Assembly (NCBI GenBank): GCA_903941105.1
Contig: CAJANL010000154.1
Span: forward strand, 1-35,686
DNA length: 35,686 bases
Direction of reading: 5' to 3'
Origin: an uncultured Rhodospirillaceae bacterium
GTDB taxonomy: Bacteria; Pseudomonadota; Alphaproteobacteria; Rhodospirillales; Magnetospirillaceae
How positions within the stretch are numbered: position 1 is the stretch's first letter; each line of letters begins with the position of its first letter. Of the stretch, positions 19,849 to 27,493 are shown piece after piece. The notes beneath the pieces were generated by a model that made no database searches, was not told the origin of the DNA, and saw nothing but the letters and a program-made list of their open reading frames with translations. Made by a program: the position numbers and the translations under genes.

Positions 19849-20094
19849 ATGGCCATACTCGACGATGCGAGCCGCAAACGTCTTTTCCAGCAGCTCTATG
19901 AGGCGTTTGACGACGAGACCGCCGGTAGCATGGAGGCCTTCGCGCAAAATTTCCTGCATAACAGCGAACTGATCGACGCCATCGCCGACCAGTATCCCAC
20001 CGCCTCCATGTCGGTGGTGCGAGCAGTCATGAACGAGGCCTATGGCGCATGGAAGCTGGGACAGCCTGATGAGGGGGCGGACGCCGATGAATAG
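19849..20094 (+). CDS. Small acidic protein of unknown function
   Basis: An 81-residue protein starting at the ATG at 19849 with GGGAG 8 bases upstream. The sequence begins MAILDDASRKRLFQQLYEAF, continues DDETAGSMEAFAQNFLHNSE and ends in an acidic tail (DEGADADE). It is predicted helical, with no signal peptide or membrane segment. I recognise no family. It is divergent from the hybrid kinase, so the 167 bases between them should hold both promoters. Codon use looks normal for the region, which supports a real gene. Confidence 0.65.
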   Translation: MAILDDASRKRLFQQLYEAFDDETAGSMEAFAQNFLHNSELIDAIADQYPTASMSVVRAVMNEAYGAWKLGQPDEGADADE

Positions 20095-20097
20095 AGG

Positions 20098-20114
20098 CTC
20101 CCTATAGCAGGGAG
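20098..20114 (+). terminator. Small hairpin after the acidic protein gene
   Basis: CTCCCT-ATAGC-AGGGAG forms a 6-bp stem three bases after the stop at 20094. It has no T-run, so it is a weak terminator candidate. Confidence 0.35.
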
Positions 20115-20290
20115 ATCCGCCCGGATGCCTTGGCGCGACGGGTGGCGGCGCGGCGTGTGCGGAAGGGCTTGCCGGCAAGGTCGTCGTACAACTGCACCGC
20201 CTTCAGCTCGGACGTCATCCTGTCGGCTGCGGTTTGCCTCTCGGCCAATTCCGATCGCAGGGCTGGCATTCCGCGAGAACGGCATTGCAC
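20102..20290 (-). pseudogene. Short coiled-coil-like ORF, possibly a frameshifted remnant
   Basis: A 62-codon frame reads ALRSELAERQTAADRMTSEL, then KAVQLYDDLAGKPF and a basic tail. Just upstream, another frame reads AAGECNAVLAECQ, which would join it smoothly after a one-base shift into one coiled-coil segment. No family is recognised, and no ribosome site is obvious. The stretch lies in a degenerate zone beside a dead IS110 copy, so a decayed gene is more likely than a working one. Confidence 0.3.
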
Positions 20291-20299
20291 TCACCCGCC

Positions 20300-20516
20300 G
20301 CCTTACTGCAGGGACCGGATGATTGCGACGGTACCGATGGTGGGCTTGAGATGGTCGGGGACGCGGCGTCGAAAGTAGTAAGCGCCGGTCCTGAGATCAC
20401 CACTAGACCCTATGTTCGCCCCCTGAAGGGGCTGGCGGCCCGTCCCACGGCATGTCCCAATCGAGGGTTGCGCCGTATTGGCCGGCGCCGCGCCTCAGAC
20501 GTGGGGGACGGACCTG
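20300..20516 (+). other. Putative IS110 left end / bridge-RNA region
   Basis: Some 200 bases without a convincing gene precede the IS110 transposase start. IS110-group elements carry a structured non-coding left end that encodes a bridge RNA guiding recombination. Visible structure here: a pentaloop hairpin GCCCC-CTGAA-GGGGC (20418-20432) and the small palindrome GACGCGGCGTC near 20360. The true left boundary cannot be fixed from one copy. Confidence 0.35.
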
Positions 20517-20940
20517 ATGGGCAGTATCAATTTCGTGGGCCTGGATGTCCACAAGACGACGGTCTCGGTTGCCGTCGCCGAGGGAGTACATGGCGGCGAG
20601 GTCCGCCATCTCGGCAACTTTCCCAACCAGTCTGATGTCCTTGGCAAGCTGGTACAAAGGCTCGCCAGGGGTGGGCGTCGCCTGAGCTTTTGCTACGAAG
20701 CCGGCCCATGCGGTTACGGGCTTCACCGCCAACTCACCGATCTCGGCCACGAGTGCATGGTGGTGGCGCCGTCGCTGATTCCGATGAAGGCCAGCGACCG
20801 GGTCAAGACCGACCGGAGGGACGCGGTGATGCTGGCCAAGCTGCATCGGGCCGGGGAATTGACCGCGGTGTGGGTTCCCGACAGCTCCTGCGCGATCTGG
20901 TTCGGGCTCGCGCCACGGCCGTGCGGATGCTTGGCATTTC
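20517..20940 (+). pseudogene. IS110-family transposase, truncated and frameshifted
   Basis: The ATG at 20517 opens the DEDD RuvC-like N-terminal domain of IS110 transposases: MGSINFVGLDVHKTTVSVAV, then SFCYEAGPCGYGLHRQL and DRVKTDRRDAVMLAKLHRAG. The four acidic residues are visible. After AVWVPD (about 20880) the frame breaks; another frame continues LRDLVRARATAVRMLG to about 20935. Base composition then drops to AT-rich DNA with no C-terminal Transposase_20 domain. That domain holds the catalytic serine, so the element cannot move by itself. About 200 bases of unassigned DNA separate the break from ctrA. Confidence 0.85.
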
Positions 20941-21137
20941 ATTACATATTTTGAATCAGGAAAGTGCGGCTCGTAATCTTAAGTTGTAATAGAGGGCGGA
21001 TCGAGATGTTCCACGCCAACGTAGTTTCAGCCCGGGCAAGCTGTCATGCGTTCACAATGGTCAAGGCCGGCCGGCTGGCAGAGTGAGCCGACGCGGTTTG
21101 AGGTGGCCCAGAGAGCGTCATGCCGTACCCATTAATA

Positions 21138-21863
21138 TCAGGGTCTCGCCCCCTCGCGCCCGGCCACCATCCGCGAACCGGAGCCGCTGTCGGGATCGCG
21201 CAGCACGTAGCCGCGGCCCCACACCGTCTCGATATAGGAGTCGCCGGTGGTGGCGGTGGCCAGCTTCTTCCGCAGCTTGCAGATGAAGACGTCGATGATC
21301 TTCAGCTCGGGCTCGTCGATGCCGCCATAGAGGTGGTTGAGGAACTGCTCCTTGGTCAGGGTCTGGCCCTTGCGCAGCGAGAGCAGTTCGAGGATGCCGT
21401 ATTCCTTGGCGGTCAGGTGCAACGCCTCGCTGTCGACGGTGACGCTGCGGGTGTCGAGATTGACCGACAGGCGGCCGGTGTTGATGATCGACTGGGCGTG
21501 GCCCTTGGAGCGCCGGACGATGGCCTGGATGCGGGCCACCAGCTCGCCGCGATCGAACGGCTTGGTCAGATAGTCGTCGGCGCCCGATCCCAGGCCCTTG
21601 ATCTTCTTGTCCGGCTCGGACAATCCGGACAGGATCAGCACCGGCGTCTCCACCCGCGCCGACCGCAGGCGACGCAGCACCTCGTAGCCGTCCATGTCGG
21701 GCAGCATGAGATCGAGCAGAATGATGTCGTAATCATAGAGCTTGCCGATTTCGAGGCCATCCTCGCCCAACGCCGTCGTGTCGACGACCATGGACTCGGC
21801 CTTCAACATCGTCTCGATGACCTGCGCCATCATGGGGTCGTCCTCGACTACCAGCACTCGCAT
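21138..21863 (-). CDS. ctrA: Cell-cycle response regulator CtrA
   Basis: A 241-residue OmpR-type regulator. The receiver (1-120) has D9, D10, phospho-acceptor D51 ([20 protein letters not shown]) and K101. A winged helix (about 130-230) contains [19 protein letters not shown], then [20 protein letters not shown] and [13 protein letters not shown], diagnostic of CtrA. In Caulobacter it silences the origin and drives division and motility genes. In Rhodospirillales it is usually non-essential and mainly controls motility and chemotaxis. That fits its divergence from fliI-fliJ. The C-terminus ends GREGARP, not in the two alanines that target Caulobacter CtrA to ClpXP, so turnover may differ. The start is ATG at 21863. 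Confidence 0.96.
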   Translation of the reverse strand: MRVLVVEDDPMMAQVIETMLKAESMVVDTTALGEDGLEIGKLYDYDIILLDLMLPDMDGYEVLRRLRSARVETPVLILSGLSEPDKKIKGLGSGADDYLTKPFDRGELVARIQAIVRRSKGHAQSIINTGRLSVNLDTRSVTVDSEALHLTAKEYGILELLSLRKGQTLTKEQFLNHLYGGIDEPELKIIDVFICKLRKKLATATTGDSYIETVWGRGYVLRDPDSGSGSRMVAGREGARP

Positions 21864-21994
21864 ATGAGGTTTTCCCGGCTATCTCGGTTTCAGTATTGAT
21901 GATGTAGTAACCATAAGGGGGTATTCTGGCGACTTCAAGGCGCCTGCCGTTGCGAGGGCGCACGATTCGGGATGGGCAGAGGGGGGAAAACCCG

Positions 21995-23347
21995 TTGCGG
22001 TTCATGCTGCGTAACCTGCTGTCCGACGTGGATCGCGTGTCGAATTTCCAGCTCTACGGCCGCGTTGCCGCCGTCCAGGGCATGCTGATCGAGGCCGGCG
22101 GCGTCCAGGGAACCATCTCGGTGGGCGACCGCTGCCACGTGGTGGCGCGCGACGGCCGGCGGGTGGCCTGCGAGGTGGTCGGCTTCCGCAACGGCCGGGC
22201 GCTGCTGATGCCGTTCTCCGCCATCGACGGCATCGGGCTGGGCTGCCGCACCGAGGTGCAGGACGCCGAGCCGGTGATCTGGCCCGACATGGGCTGGCTG
22301 GGCCGCTGCGTCAACGCCTTCGGCGAGGCGGTGGACGGCCTGGGCGGCCTGCCCGCCGGCGAAACCGCCTATCCCATCCGCGCCCGGCCGCCGCCGGCCC
22401 ATTCGCGCAACCGGGTGCGCGGCAAGATCGACCTGGGCGTGCGGGCGGTGAATACCTTCCTGACCTGCTGCCGTGGCCAGCGCATGGGCATCTTCTCCGG
22501 TTCGGGCGTCGGCAAGTCGTCCTTGATGTCGATGATGGCGCGCAACACCTCGGCCGACATCTCGGTGATCGGGCTGATCGGCGAACGTGGCCGCGAGGCC
22601 CGCGAATTCATCGAGGACGACCTGGGGCCGGAGGGCATGGCGCGGGCCGTGGTGGTGGTCTCGACCTCGGACGAGAGCCCGCTGATGCGCCGCCAGGCGG
22701 CCTATCTGACCCTGGCGGTAGCGGAGTTCTTCCGCGACCAGGGCAAGGACGTCCTGTGCATGATGGACTCGGTGACCCGCTTCGCCATGGCCAACCGCGA
22801 AATCTCCCTGTCGGCCGGCGAGCCGCCGGCCAGCAAGGGCTATACCCCCACCGTCTTCGCCGAGCTGCCCAAGCTGCTGGAGCGCGCCGGCCCCGGCACG
22901 GCGGGCCAGGGCTCCATCACCGGCCTGTTCACCGTGCTGGTGGACGCCGACGATCATAACGAGCCCATCGCCGACGCGGTGCGCGGCATCCTCGACGGCC
23001 ATATCGTGCTCGACCGCTCCATCGCCGACCGCGGCCGCTATCCGGCGGTCAATATCCTGCGCAGCGTGTCGCGAACCATGCCCGGCTGCAACAACGCCCA
23101 GGAAACCGCCCTGGTCCGCCGCGCCCGCTCGCTGCTCGCCACCTACGAGGACATGGCCGAGCTGATCCGGCTGGGCGCCTACCGCCGCGGCACCGATCCG
23201 GCGGTGGACGAGGCCATCCACTACAATGCCCCGCTGGAGGCCTTCCTCGGCCAGTTGAAGACCGACGCCACCGCCCTGGGCGACTGCTACGCCATGCTGG
23301 CCGAGATCCTCGGCATGCCGTTCGATGGCGACGGCATGGGCAGGTAA
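21995..23347 (+). CDS. fliI: Flagellum-specific export ATPase FliI
   Basis: A 450-residue F1-beta-like ATPase of the flagellar type III export apparatus, at the cytoplasmic base of the motor. Walker A is GSGVGKSS (about 169-176) and Walker B is VLCMMDS with D258. The family blocks IGERGREAREF and TRFAMANREI, then LSAGEPPASKGYTPTVFAEL, are present. I chose the TTG at 21995 because AGAGGGGGG lies about 8 bases before it. The open frame reaches back to 21950, and an ATG at 22004 is the alternative. fliJ follows three bases after the stop, so the pair is an operon. The 131 bases between ctrA and this start are shared promoter DNA. Confidence 0.96.
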   Translation: MRFMLRNLLSDVDRVSNFQLYGRVAAVQGMLIEAGGVQGTISVGDRCHVVARDGRRVACEVVGFRNGRALLMPFSAIDGIGLGCRTEVQDAEPVIWPDMGWLGRCVNAFGEAVDGLGGLPAGETAYPIRARPPPAHSRNRVRGKIDLGVRAVNTFLTCCRGQRMGIFSGSGVGKSSLMSMMARNTSADISVIGLIGERGREAREFIEDDLGPEGMARAVVVVSTSDESPLMRRQAAYLTLAVAEFFRDQGKDVLCMMDSVTRFAMANREISLSAGEPPASKGYTPTVFAELPKLLERAGPGTAGQGSITGLFTVLVDADDHNEPIADAVRGILDGHIVLDRSIADRGRYPAVNILRSVSRTMPGCNNAQETALVRRARSLLATYEDMAELIRLGAYRRGTDPAVDEAIHYNAPLEAFLGQLKTDATALGDCYAMLAEILGMPFDGDGMGR

Positions 23348-23350
23348 TGC

Positions 23351-23776
23351 GTGTCGAAATCGATCAAGACCCTCATCAAGCTGTCCAAGTTCAACGTCGA
23401 CGAGAAGCGGCGGGTGCTCTTGGCGCTGCAGGAGCGCGAAGAGCAGATCATCGACGAGATCAAGCGCTCCGAGGAGCAACTCGCCGAGGAACAACGCATC
23501 GCCGCCGAGGACTCCACCGGGGCCGGCTTCGCCTATGGCGCCTACGCCAAATCGTGGCTAGGCCGCCGCGAGCAGTTATTCCGCATGCTGGACTCGGTGC
23601 GGGCCGAGATCATCACCGCCCGCGATGCCGTCGCCGAGGCCTTCAGCGAACTCAAGACCTACGAGACCGTGCTGAAGGAACGCGAACGCCGCGCCCGCGA
23701 GGAAGCCGACCGCAAGGAACAGACGTTCCTCGACGAGGTCGGCCTCAACATGTTCCGCCAGCGCGAAACGCCGTAA
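23351..23776 (+). CDS. fliJ: Flagellar export chaperone FliJ
   Basis: A 141-residue, almost wholly helical protein that forms an antiparallel coiled coil. FliJ sits in the centre of the FliI hexamer, links it to FlhA and recycles export chaperones. Long heptad-like charged helices are visible: LIKLSKFNVDEKRRVLLAL, EEQIIDEIKRSEEQLAEEQ, and KERERRAREEADRKEQTFLD. It starts with GTG at 23351, three bases past fliI. The identification rests on length, coiled coil and position after fliI, plus general likeness to alphaproteobacterial FliJ. Confidence 0.88.
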   Translation: MSKSIKTLIKLSKFNVDEKRRVLLALQEREEQIIDEIKRSEEQLAEEQRIAAEDSTGAGFAYGAYAKSWLGRREQLFRMLDSVRAEIITARDAVAEAFSELKTYETVLKERERRAREEADRKEQTFLDEVGLNMFRQRETP

Positions 23777-23805
23777 GCCCCGCGAACGCTTGAACTGGTC
23801 TCTTC

Positions 23806-23866
23806 GGCCGCCAGTGCGGCGGCGGCCAAGGGCGCGGATGCGCCCGCCCGGCAAGGGGCGAATGAA
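23806..23866. repeat. Dispersed hairpin repeat copy between fliJ and the DUF1848 gene
   Basis: It contains GCGGCCAAG, the perfect hairpin GGGCGC-GGAT-GCGCCC (23830-23845), then GCCCGGCAAGGGGCGAA and AAAGACT. It lies between convergent genes, where it could act as a two-way terminator. The tail AAAGACT also ends the copy near 26990. Confidence 0.7.
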
Positions 23867-23883
23867 AGACTAGGCGAGCCAAT

Positions 23884-24783
23884 TCATGGGCTCGCCGGCG
23901 GGAACAGGAACTCCCCCTCGGGGTCGTGCAGGTGGAAGCGCCGTTTGGCCAGGGTGCGAGAGTTGACGGCGTAGCAATAGGTGCAGCCGTGCGGGCAGGT
24001 GTCGTAATCACCGATGTCGCGGCTTTCGAAGCAGAAGCAGCCCGGCCGGTTGCCCTTCGGCCTGGCTCGGACCGGCCGCAGCGTCCCCCAGCCGGCGGCG
24101 ACGGCCTCCAGCCGGCGGGCATCGACGCAGCGGGCGCCCTCGGATCCCGCCACGGTGTACTCGGGTTGCGAGCACACCGTCAGCGCCATGCCGCACGCCG
24201 CCGCCGCCACCGCCAAGCGGGTTGCCAACGTCGTCTTGTCCTCGGCCGGTGGATCGCACCAGTCGAAGTGGTGGGCCCGCGCCGCCGCCGCGACGTTCCT
24301 CTGTGTCTTGCGGTAGATGTTGGCGAACGAGATCACCACCTCGTCCACCACGCCCTCCAGCCGGCCGGCCAGCCGTGAGAAATTGTCCTCATGCCACGAC
24401 GCCGGGGTCAGCGACGAGACCATGATCGGGTCGTAGCGCCAGACCACGGCGCGCCGCCCGTGCGCCGCCGCAACCTCGGCCATCAGGTCGAGGGAACGCT
24501 CGGCCTCGATCACCGAGCTCTCCAGCGCGCGCGGATAGCCGGTGACGGTGTACTGCACCACGAAGGGCAGACCGGCGCGGCGCACCTCGGCCAGGGCGCC
24601 CAGGAACGGCCCGACATTGCGGGTCCAGAACACGAAGCCATCGACCCCGGCCCGCAGCGCGACGGTGTGAACCTGGCGCCCATACGGGTTCACCACCTTG
24701 GCGTAGCCCGCCCGGAAGCGCTTGAGGAACCACGTGGCGTAGAAGGCCGGAATGTCGGTTCGGTAGCTGGCGGAAACGATCAT
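23884..24783 (-). CDS. DUF1848 family protein with C-terminal CX3CX2C motif
   Basis: A 299-residue protein starting MIVSASYRTDIPAFYATWFL, the typical DUF1848 N-terminus. Further blocks are VNPYGRQVHTVALRAGVDGF with FWTRNVGPFL, PFVVQYTVTGYPRALESSV and WRYDPIMVS. Near the C-terminus (residues 263-270) CPHGCTYC matches the CX3CX2C cluster-binding pattern of radical SAM enzymes, preceded by a CFCFESRDIGDYDTC segment with more cysteines. In most radical SAM enzymes the motif lies near the N-terminus. Function is unknown. The ATG at 24783 is chosen over upstream codons because the family start is exactly there. It is a single gene, convergent with fliJ. Confidence 0.87.
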   Translation of the reverse strand: MIVSASYRTDIPAFYATWFLKRFRAGYAKVVNPYGRQVHTVALRAGVDGFVFWTRNVGPFLGALAEVRRAGLPFVVQYTVTGYPRALESSVIEAERSLDLMAEVAAAHGRRAVVWRYDPIMVSSLTPASWHEDNFSRLAGRLEGVVDEVVISFANIYRKTQRNVAAAARAHHFDWCDPPAEDKTTLATRLAVAAAACGMALTVCSQPEYTVAGSEGARCVDARRLEAVAAGWGTLRPVRARPKGNRPGCFCFESRDIGDYDTCPHGCTYCYAVNSRTLAKRRFHLHDPEGEFLFPPASP

Positions 24784-25027
24784 CGTCGCCAGTATGCCGC
24801 CGCCGCAGCGCCGCCGCGAGTCCCGGGTTGGCGATTTCCCGGCCACCAGGGTGGGAGGCCCCAACCCCATACTTCAATATCCATTTGATTTTAAATACCT
24901 ATTTCCGATGCCCCTTCTTTGTACCACCTTCGGGGGTTGCCTGACCGGCCGGAGGTCATTTATAAAACCGGGGACATAGATTGGAAACGTCGATAACCCC
25001 AGTCGACAACCCCAGAGGAGAACAGCC

Positions 25028-26860
25028 ATGCGCGACAGGCTCCTCCCGGCCCTGATGATAACGATCTTGGCCGTGGCCACACCAGTTCTAGCCGGAGAAA
25101 CGGGCCGACCCGGATTCGCCGGCCAACAGCTGGCGGCAGTCGACGGGACTCTGACGGCGGCCATCACCCCCGGCATCGGCCGCGAGGCGCGCATCGTGGC
25201 GCTGCCCAAGCCGCTCTCCGCCACCGACGCCGCCCACTACACCAAGGCGCTGCAATTGCAGGCGCAGGGGCAGACCGCCGCCGCCGACCGCGAGCTTGGC
25301 CATGTGCGCGACGACATCCTGGTGAGCCACGTGCTGGCCTTGCGCTACCTCGCCCCCGGCTACAAGCCCAAATACCAGGAGCTGCGCGCCTGGATGGCCG
25401 ACAACGCCGCCCATCCCAAGGCGGAGGCCATCTACCGTTTGGCGACCAGCAAGGCCGTCAAGGGCTTTGGCGCCATCAAGACGCCGGTGCGCGGCTACCT
25501 CAAGGGAACCAGCATCGACACCACCGATGACGGCGCCAACTGGGAAGGCGCCGCCTTCGCCTCCGAGCACAGCTCGCCGGCAGCCAGGCAGCTCAAGGCC
25601 AAACTGCGGCTGGCCTTCCGCAGGGGCACGCCGGAACAGAGCGCCGCCATCCTCTCGGGCGCCGAGGCGCAGGGTCTGGAGACGGGCGAGGTGGACGAAC
25701 TGCGCGCCATGGTCGCCGCCGACCACTTCGCCGGCGGTCGCGATGCCGAGGCGGTGGTGTGGGCCCGCAAGGCCATCGAGCAATCCGGCGACGAACTGCC
25801 CTCCGCCCATTGGGTAGCCGGCCTCGCCTTCTGGCGCATGGGCAATCCCGAGGCGGCCCGCCGCCACTTCGAGGAAGTTGCCAACACCTCCGACGGGTCA
25901 AGCTGGATCGTCGCCGCCGGCGCCTTTTGGGCGGCGCGCGCCAATCTGGTGAGCAAGCGTCCCGAGGTGGTCAATCACTGGCTGGAAGTCGCCGCCACCT
26001 ATCCCCGCACCTTCTACGGCCTGCTGGCGCGCAAGGCACTGGGCTACGAGACCTTCTTTTCGTGGGAGACGCCGCCCTTTACCGACGCCGACGCCGACAT
26101 CCTGCTGCGCAGCCCCGGCGGCCGCCGCGCCCTGGCCCTGCTGCAGATCGGCGACCGCCAGGCCGCCGAGGAGGAATTGCGCAAGGCCTATCCCAACGCC
26201 TCCAAGGGCATCCGCCAGTCCATGCTGGTGCTGGCCCATGTCGGCAACATGCCGGCCTTGGCGGTGCGGTTGGGCGGCATGATGCCGGGCGAGAACGGCC
26301 GGGTGCAGGATGCCGCATCCTTCCCGGTGCCGGACTGGACCCCCAAGGGCGGCTGGGTGGTGGATCGCGCCCTGGTCTACGCCTTCGTCCGCCAGGAGTC
26401 CTCGTTCAACCCGCGCGCCCGCAGCGGCGCCGGTGCCCACGGCCTGATGCAGCTGATGCCGCGCACCGCCGCCGCCATGGCCGGCACCAGGCAGGCGCGT
26501 GACCGGCTGGCCGACCCCGAGGTCAATCTCGGCCTGGGACAGCGCTACCTCGCCACCCTGCTGACCGAGGAGCCGGTCAGCGGCAACCTGTTCATGCTGG
26601 CCGCCGCCTACAACGCCGGCCCCGGCAACCTGTCCAAATGGCTGCAGACTATCCGCCACAATGACGACCCGCTGCTGTTCATCGAAAGCATCCCGGCGCG
26701 CGAGACGCGGGTCTTCGTCGAGCGGGTGATGACCAATTATTGGATCTACAAGAGCCGCATGGGCCAGCAGCCCGGCTCGCTGGAGGCCGTCGCCGCCGGC
26801 GACTGGCCGGTCTACGAAGGCGCCGATATCGCCCGTGGCCGCAAAATGGTTCGGAACTGA
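25028..26860 (+). CDS. Soluble lytic murein transglycosylase (Slt70-like)
   Basis: A 610-residue periplasmic enzyme that cleaves peptidoglycan glycan strands with formation of 1,6-anhydromuramic ends. The N-terminal signal peptide (MRDRLLPALMITILAVATPV, then LAGE) follows a very good ribosome site, AGGAGA, before the ATG at 25028. A long alpha-superhelical part (about 60-420) precedes the lysozyme-like SLT domain, with catalytic E457 in YAFVRQESSFNPRA and the usual GAHGLMQLMPRTAA and AAYNAGPGNLSKWL blocks. Size and order match Slt70, not the smaller Mlt enzymes. It is monocistronic, with about 245 bases of upstream DNA in the gap from the divergent DUF1848 gene. Confidence 0.95.
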   Translation: MRDRLLPALMITILAVATPVLAGETGRPGFAGQQLAAVDGTLTAAITPGIGREARIVALPKPLSATDAAHYTKALQLQAQGQTAAADRELGHVRDDILVSHVLALRYLAPGYKPKYQELRAWMADNAAHPKAEAIYRLATSKAVKGFGAIKTPVRGYLKGTSIDTTDDGANWEGAAFASEHSSPAARQLKAKLRLAFRRGTPEQSAAILSGAEAQGLETGEVDELRAMVAADHFAGGRDAEAVVWARKAIEQSGDELPSAHWVAGLAFWRMGNPEAARRHFEEVANTSDGSSWIVAAGAFWAARANLVSKRPEVVNHWLEVAATYPRTFYGLLARKALGYETFFSWETPPFTDADADILLRSPGGRRALALLQIGDRQAAEEELRKAYPNASKGIRQSMLVLAHVGNMPALAVRLGGMMPGENGRVQDAASFPVPDWTPKGGWVVDRALVYAFVRQESSFNPRARSGAGAHGLMQLMPRTAAAMAGTRQARDRLADPEVNLGLGQRYLATLLTEEPVSGNLFMLAAAYNAGPGNLSKWLQTIRHNDDPLLFIESIPARETRVFVERVMTNYWIYKSRMGQQPGSLEAVAAGDWPVYEGADIARGRKMVRN

Positions 26861-26892
26861 ACCGATTTCACTCAATGAGAAATTTGAGCCCT

Positions 26893-26912
26893 GCGCCTTA
26901 ATTACGAGGCGC
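26893..26912 (+). terminator. Hairpin after the transglycosylase gene
   Basis: GCGCCT (26893-26898) pairs with AGGCGC (26907-26912) around an AT-rich loop, 32 bases after the stop at 26860. There is no T-run. Confidence 0.4.
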
Positions 26913-26932
26913 GATGGTCGTGCAAACATTAA

Positions 26933-26977
26933 GCGAGCGGCCAAGGGCGCGTAAGCGCCCGCCCGGCAAGGGCGAAA
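26933..26977. repeat. Dispersed hairpin repeat copy after the transglycosylase gene
   Basis: GCGGCCAAG, the perfect hairpin GGGCGC-GTAA-GCGCCC (26945-26960), then GCCCGGCAAGGGCGAAA. The loop GTAA is of GNRA type. The rest of the 26978-27147 gap holds the 41-base repeat copy B and two further hairpins, but no gene. Confidence 0.7.
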
Positions 26978-27093
26978 TCATAAAAGACTGAAGAGTGAGG
27001 CACATTTAGGGCATCACGCTTGAGCCGTTCACCCTGAGCGCGTCTCGACGGGTGAAACGGGCACCGTCCTACGACGGATAGCTCAAGCCATTC

Positions 27094-27137
27094 CCGGTGA
27101 TCGCATCCGATCACCGGAGCCCTCAAGTGCCGGGCGG
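27094..27137. repeat. Diverged 41-base repeat, copy B, with perfect 10-bp hairpin
   Basis: CCGGTGATCG-CATC-CGATCACCGG (27094-27117) is a perfect stem. Together with the following AGCCCTC and GCCGGGCGG it matches copy A at 2738-2778 (32 of 41). Function is not known; it lies in a gene-free gap between convergent genes. Confidence 0.45.
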
Positions 27138-27147
27138 CGCCTTGCGC

Positions 27148-27453
27148 CTAACCGCATCTCGATGAGTCGACTTCATCGAGATGCGGTATCAGGCCATGCC
27201 AGGCGCTGGCCTGCTGGCGGTAGAAGCCGAGCAGGCGGTCATAACCAGCCAGGCCGGGGTCGCGGGTGATCAGCATCGCCGGGAGGGCGGCGCGACGGGC
27301 GGCGGCGGCCCGGGCGGTCTCGCCGCACAGCCGCTCGAACAGGCGGGCGCGGCCGGCCGGGGCGGCACCCGCCGCCGGATCGGCGGGTGGCACCGGGCCG
27401 TCCCAGCGTCGCTCCAGCGCATCCTGTCGCGGAAAGGGCCGGGTCTTGCTCAT
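27148..27453 (-). CDS. Unknown 101-residue protein with an SOS-box-like site at its promoter
   Basis: The frame from the ATG at 27453 encodes MSKTRPFPRQDALERRWDGP, then an Ala/Pro-rich linker and a helical body: ARLFERLCGETARAAAARRA, then PAMLITRDPGLAGYDRLLGF and YRQQASAWHGLIPHLDEVD. I recognise no family, signal peptide or membrane segment. A GTTC-N7-GTTC site, read on the coding strand, lies 15 bases upstream, suggesting LexA control and a DNA-damage role. The S24 regulator gene ends 40 bases upstream on the same strand, so read-through is possible too. The last dozen codons lie in a perfect inverted repeat, and an earlier true end cannot be excluded. Confidence 0.65.
   Translation of the reverse strand: MSKTRPFPRQDALERRWDGPVPPADPAAGAAPAGRARLFERLCGETARAAAARRAALPAMLITRDPGLAGYDRLLGFYRQQASAWHGLIPHLDEVDSSRCG
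27152..27186 (-). terminator. Perfect 14-bp inverted repeat overlapping the 3' end of the SOS-site gene
   Basis: CCGCATCTCGATGA (27152-27165) pairs fully with TCATCGAGATGCGG (27173-27186). It spans the last dozen codons of the minus-strand gene ending at 27148, so the hairpin and the protein tail share sequence. Confidence 0.5.
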
Positions 27454-27467
27454 GGGGCAAGAAACTG

Positions 27468-27482
27468 GAACATTACAGGAAC
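27468..27482 (-). promoter_or_regulatory. Candidate alphaproteobacterial SOS (LexA) box
   Basis: GAACATTACAGGAAC is GAAC-N7-GAAC; on the coding strand of the downstream gene it reads GTTC-N7-GTTC, the LexA recognition rule in alphaproteobacteria. It is 15 bases before the ATG at 27453. About one such match is expected by chance in 36 kb on both strands, so position is the stronger argument. Confidence 0.55.
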
Positions 27483-27493
27483 ATTGTCAAGCG

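Noticed and set aside
20941..21137. AT-rich stretch after the IS110 fragment, possible second mobile-element remnant
   Set aside because: No frame gives a recognisable transposase or other protein and there are no clear terminal repeats. I can only call it unassigned intergenic DNA.
21906..21916. CtrA half-site-like GTAACCATAAG in the ctrA/fliI promoter gap
   Set aside because: It differs from TTAACCAT and lacks the second TTAA at the right spacing. I found no full TTAA-N7-TTAA site in the window.
24871..25027. AT-rich leader of the lytic transglycosylase as a riboswitch
   Set aside because: I see a plain promoter-like AT-rich stretch and a good ribosome site, but no paired elements of a known riboswitch class.
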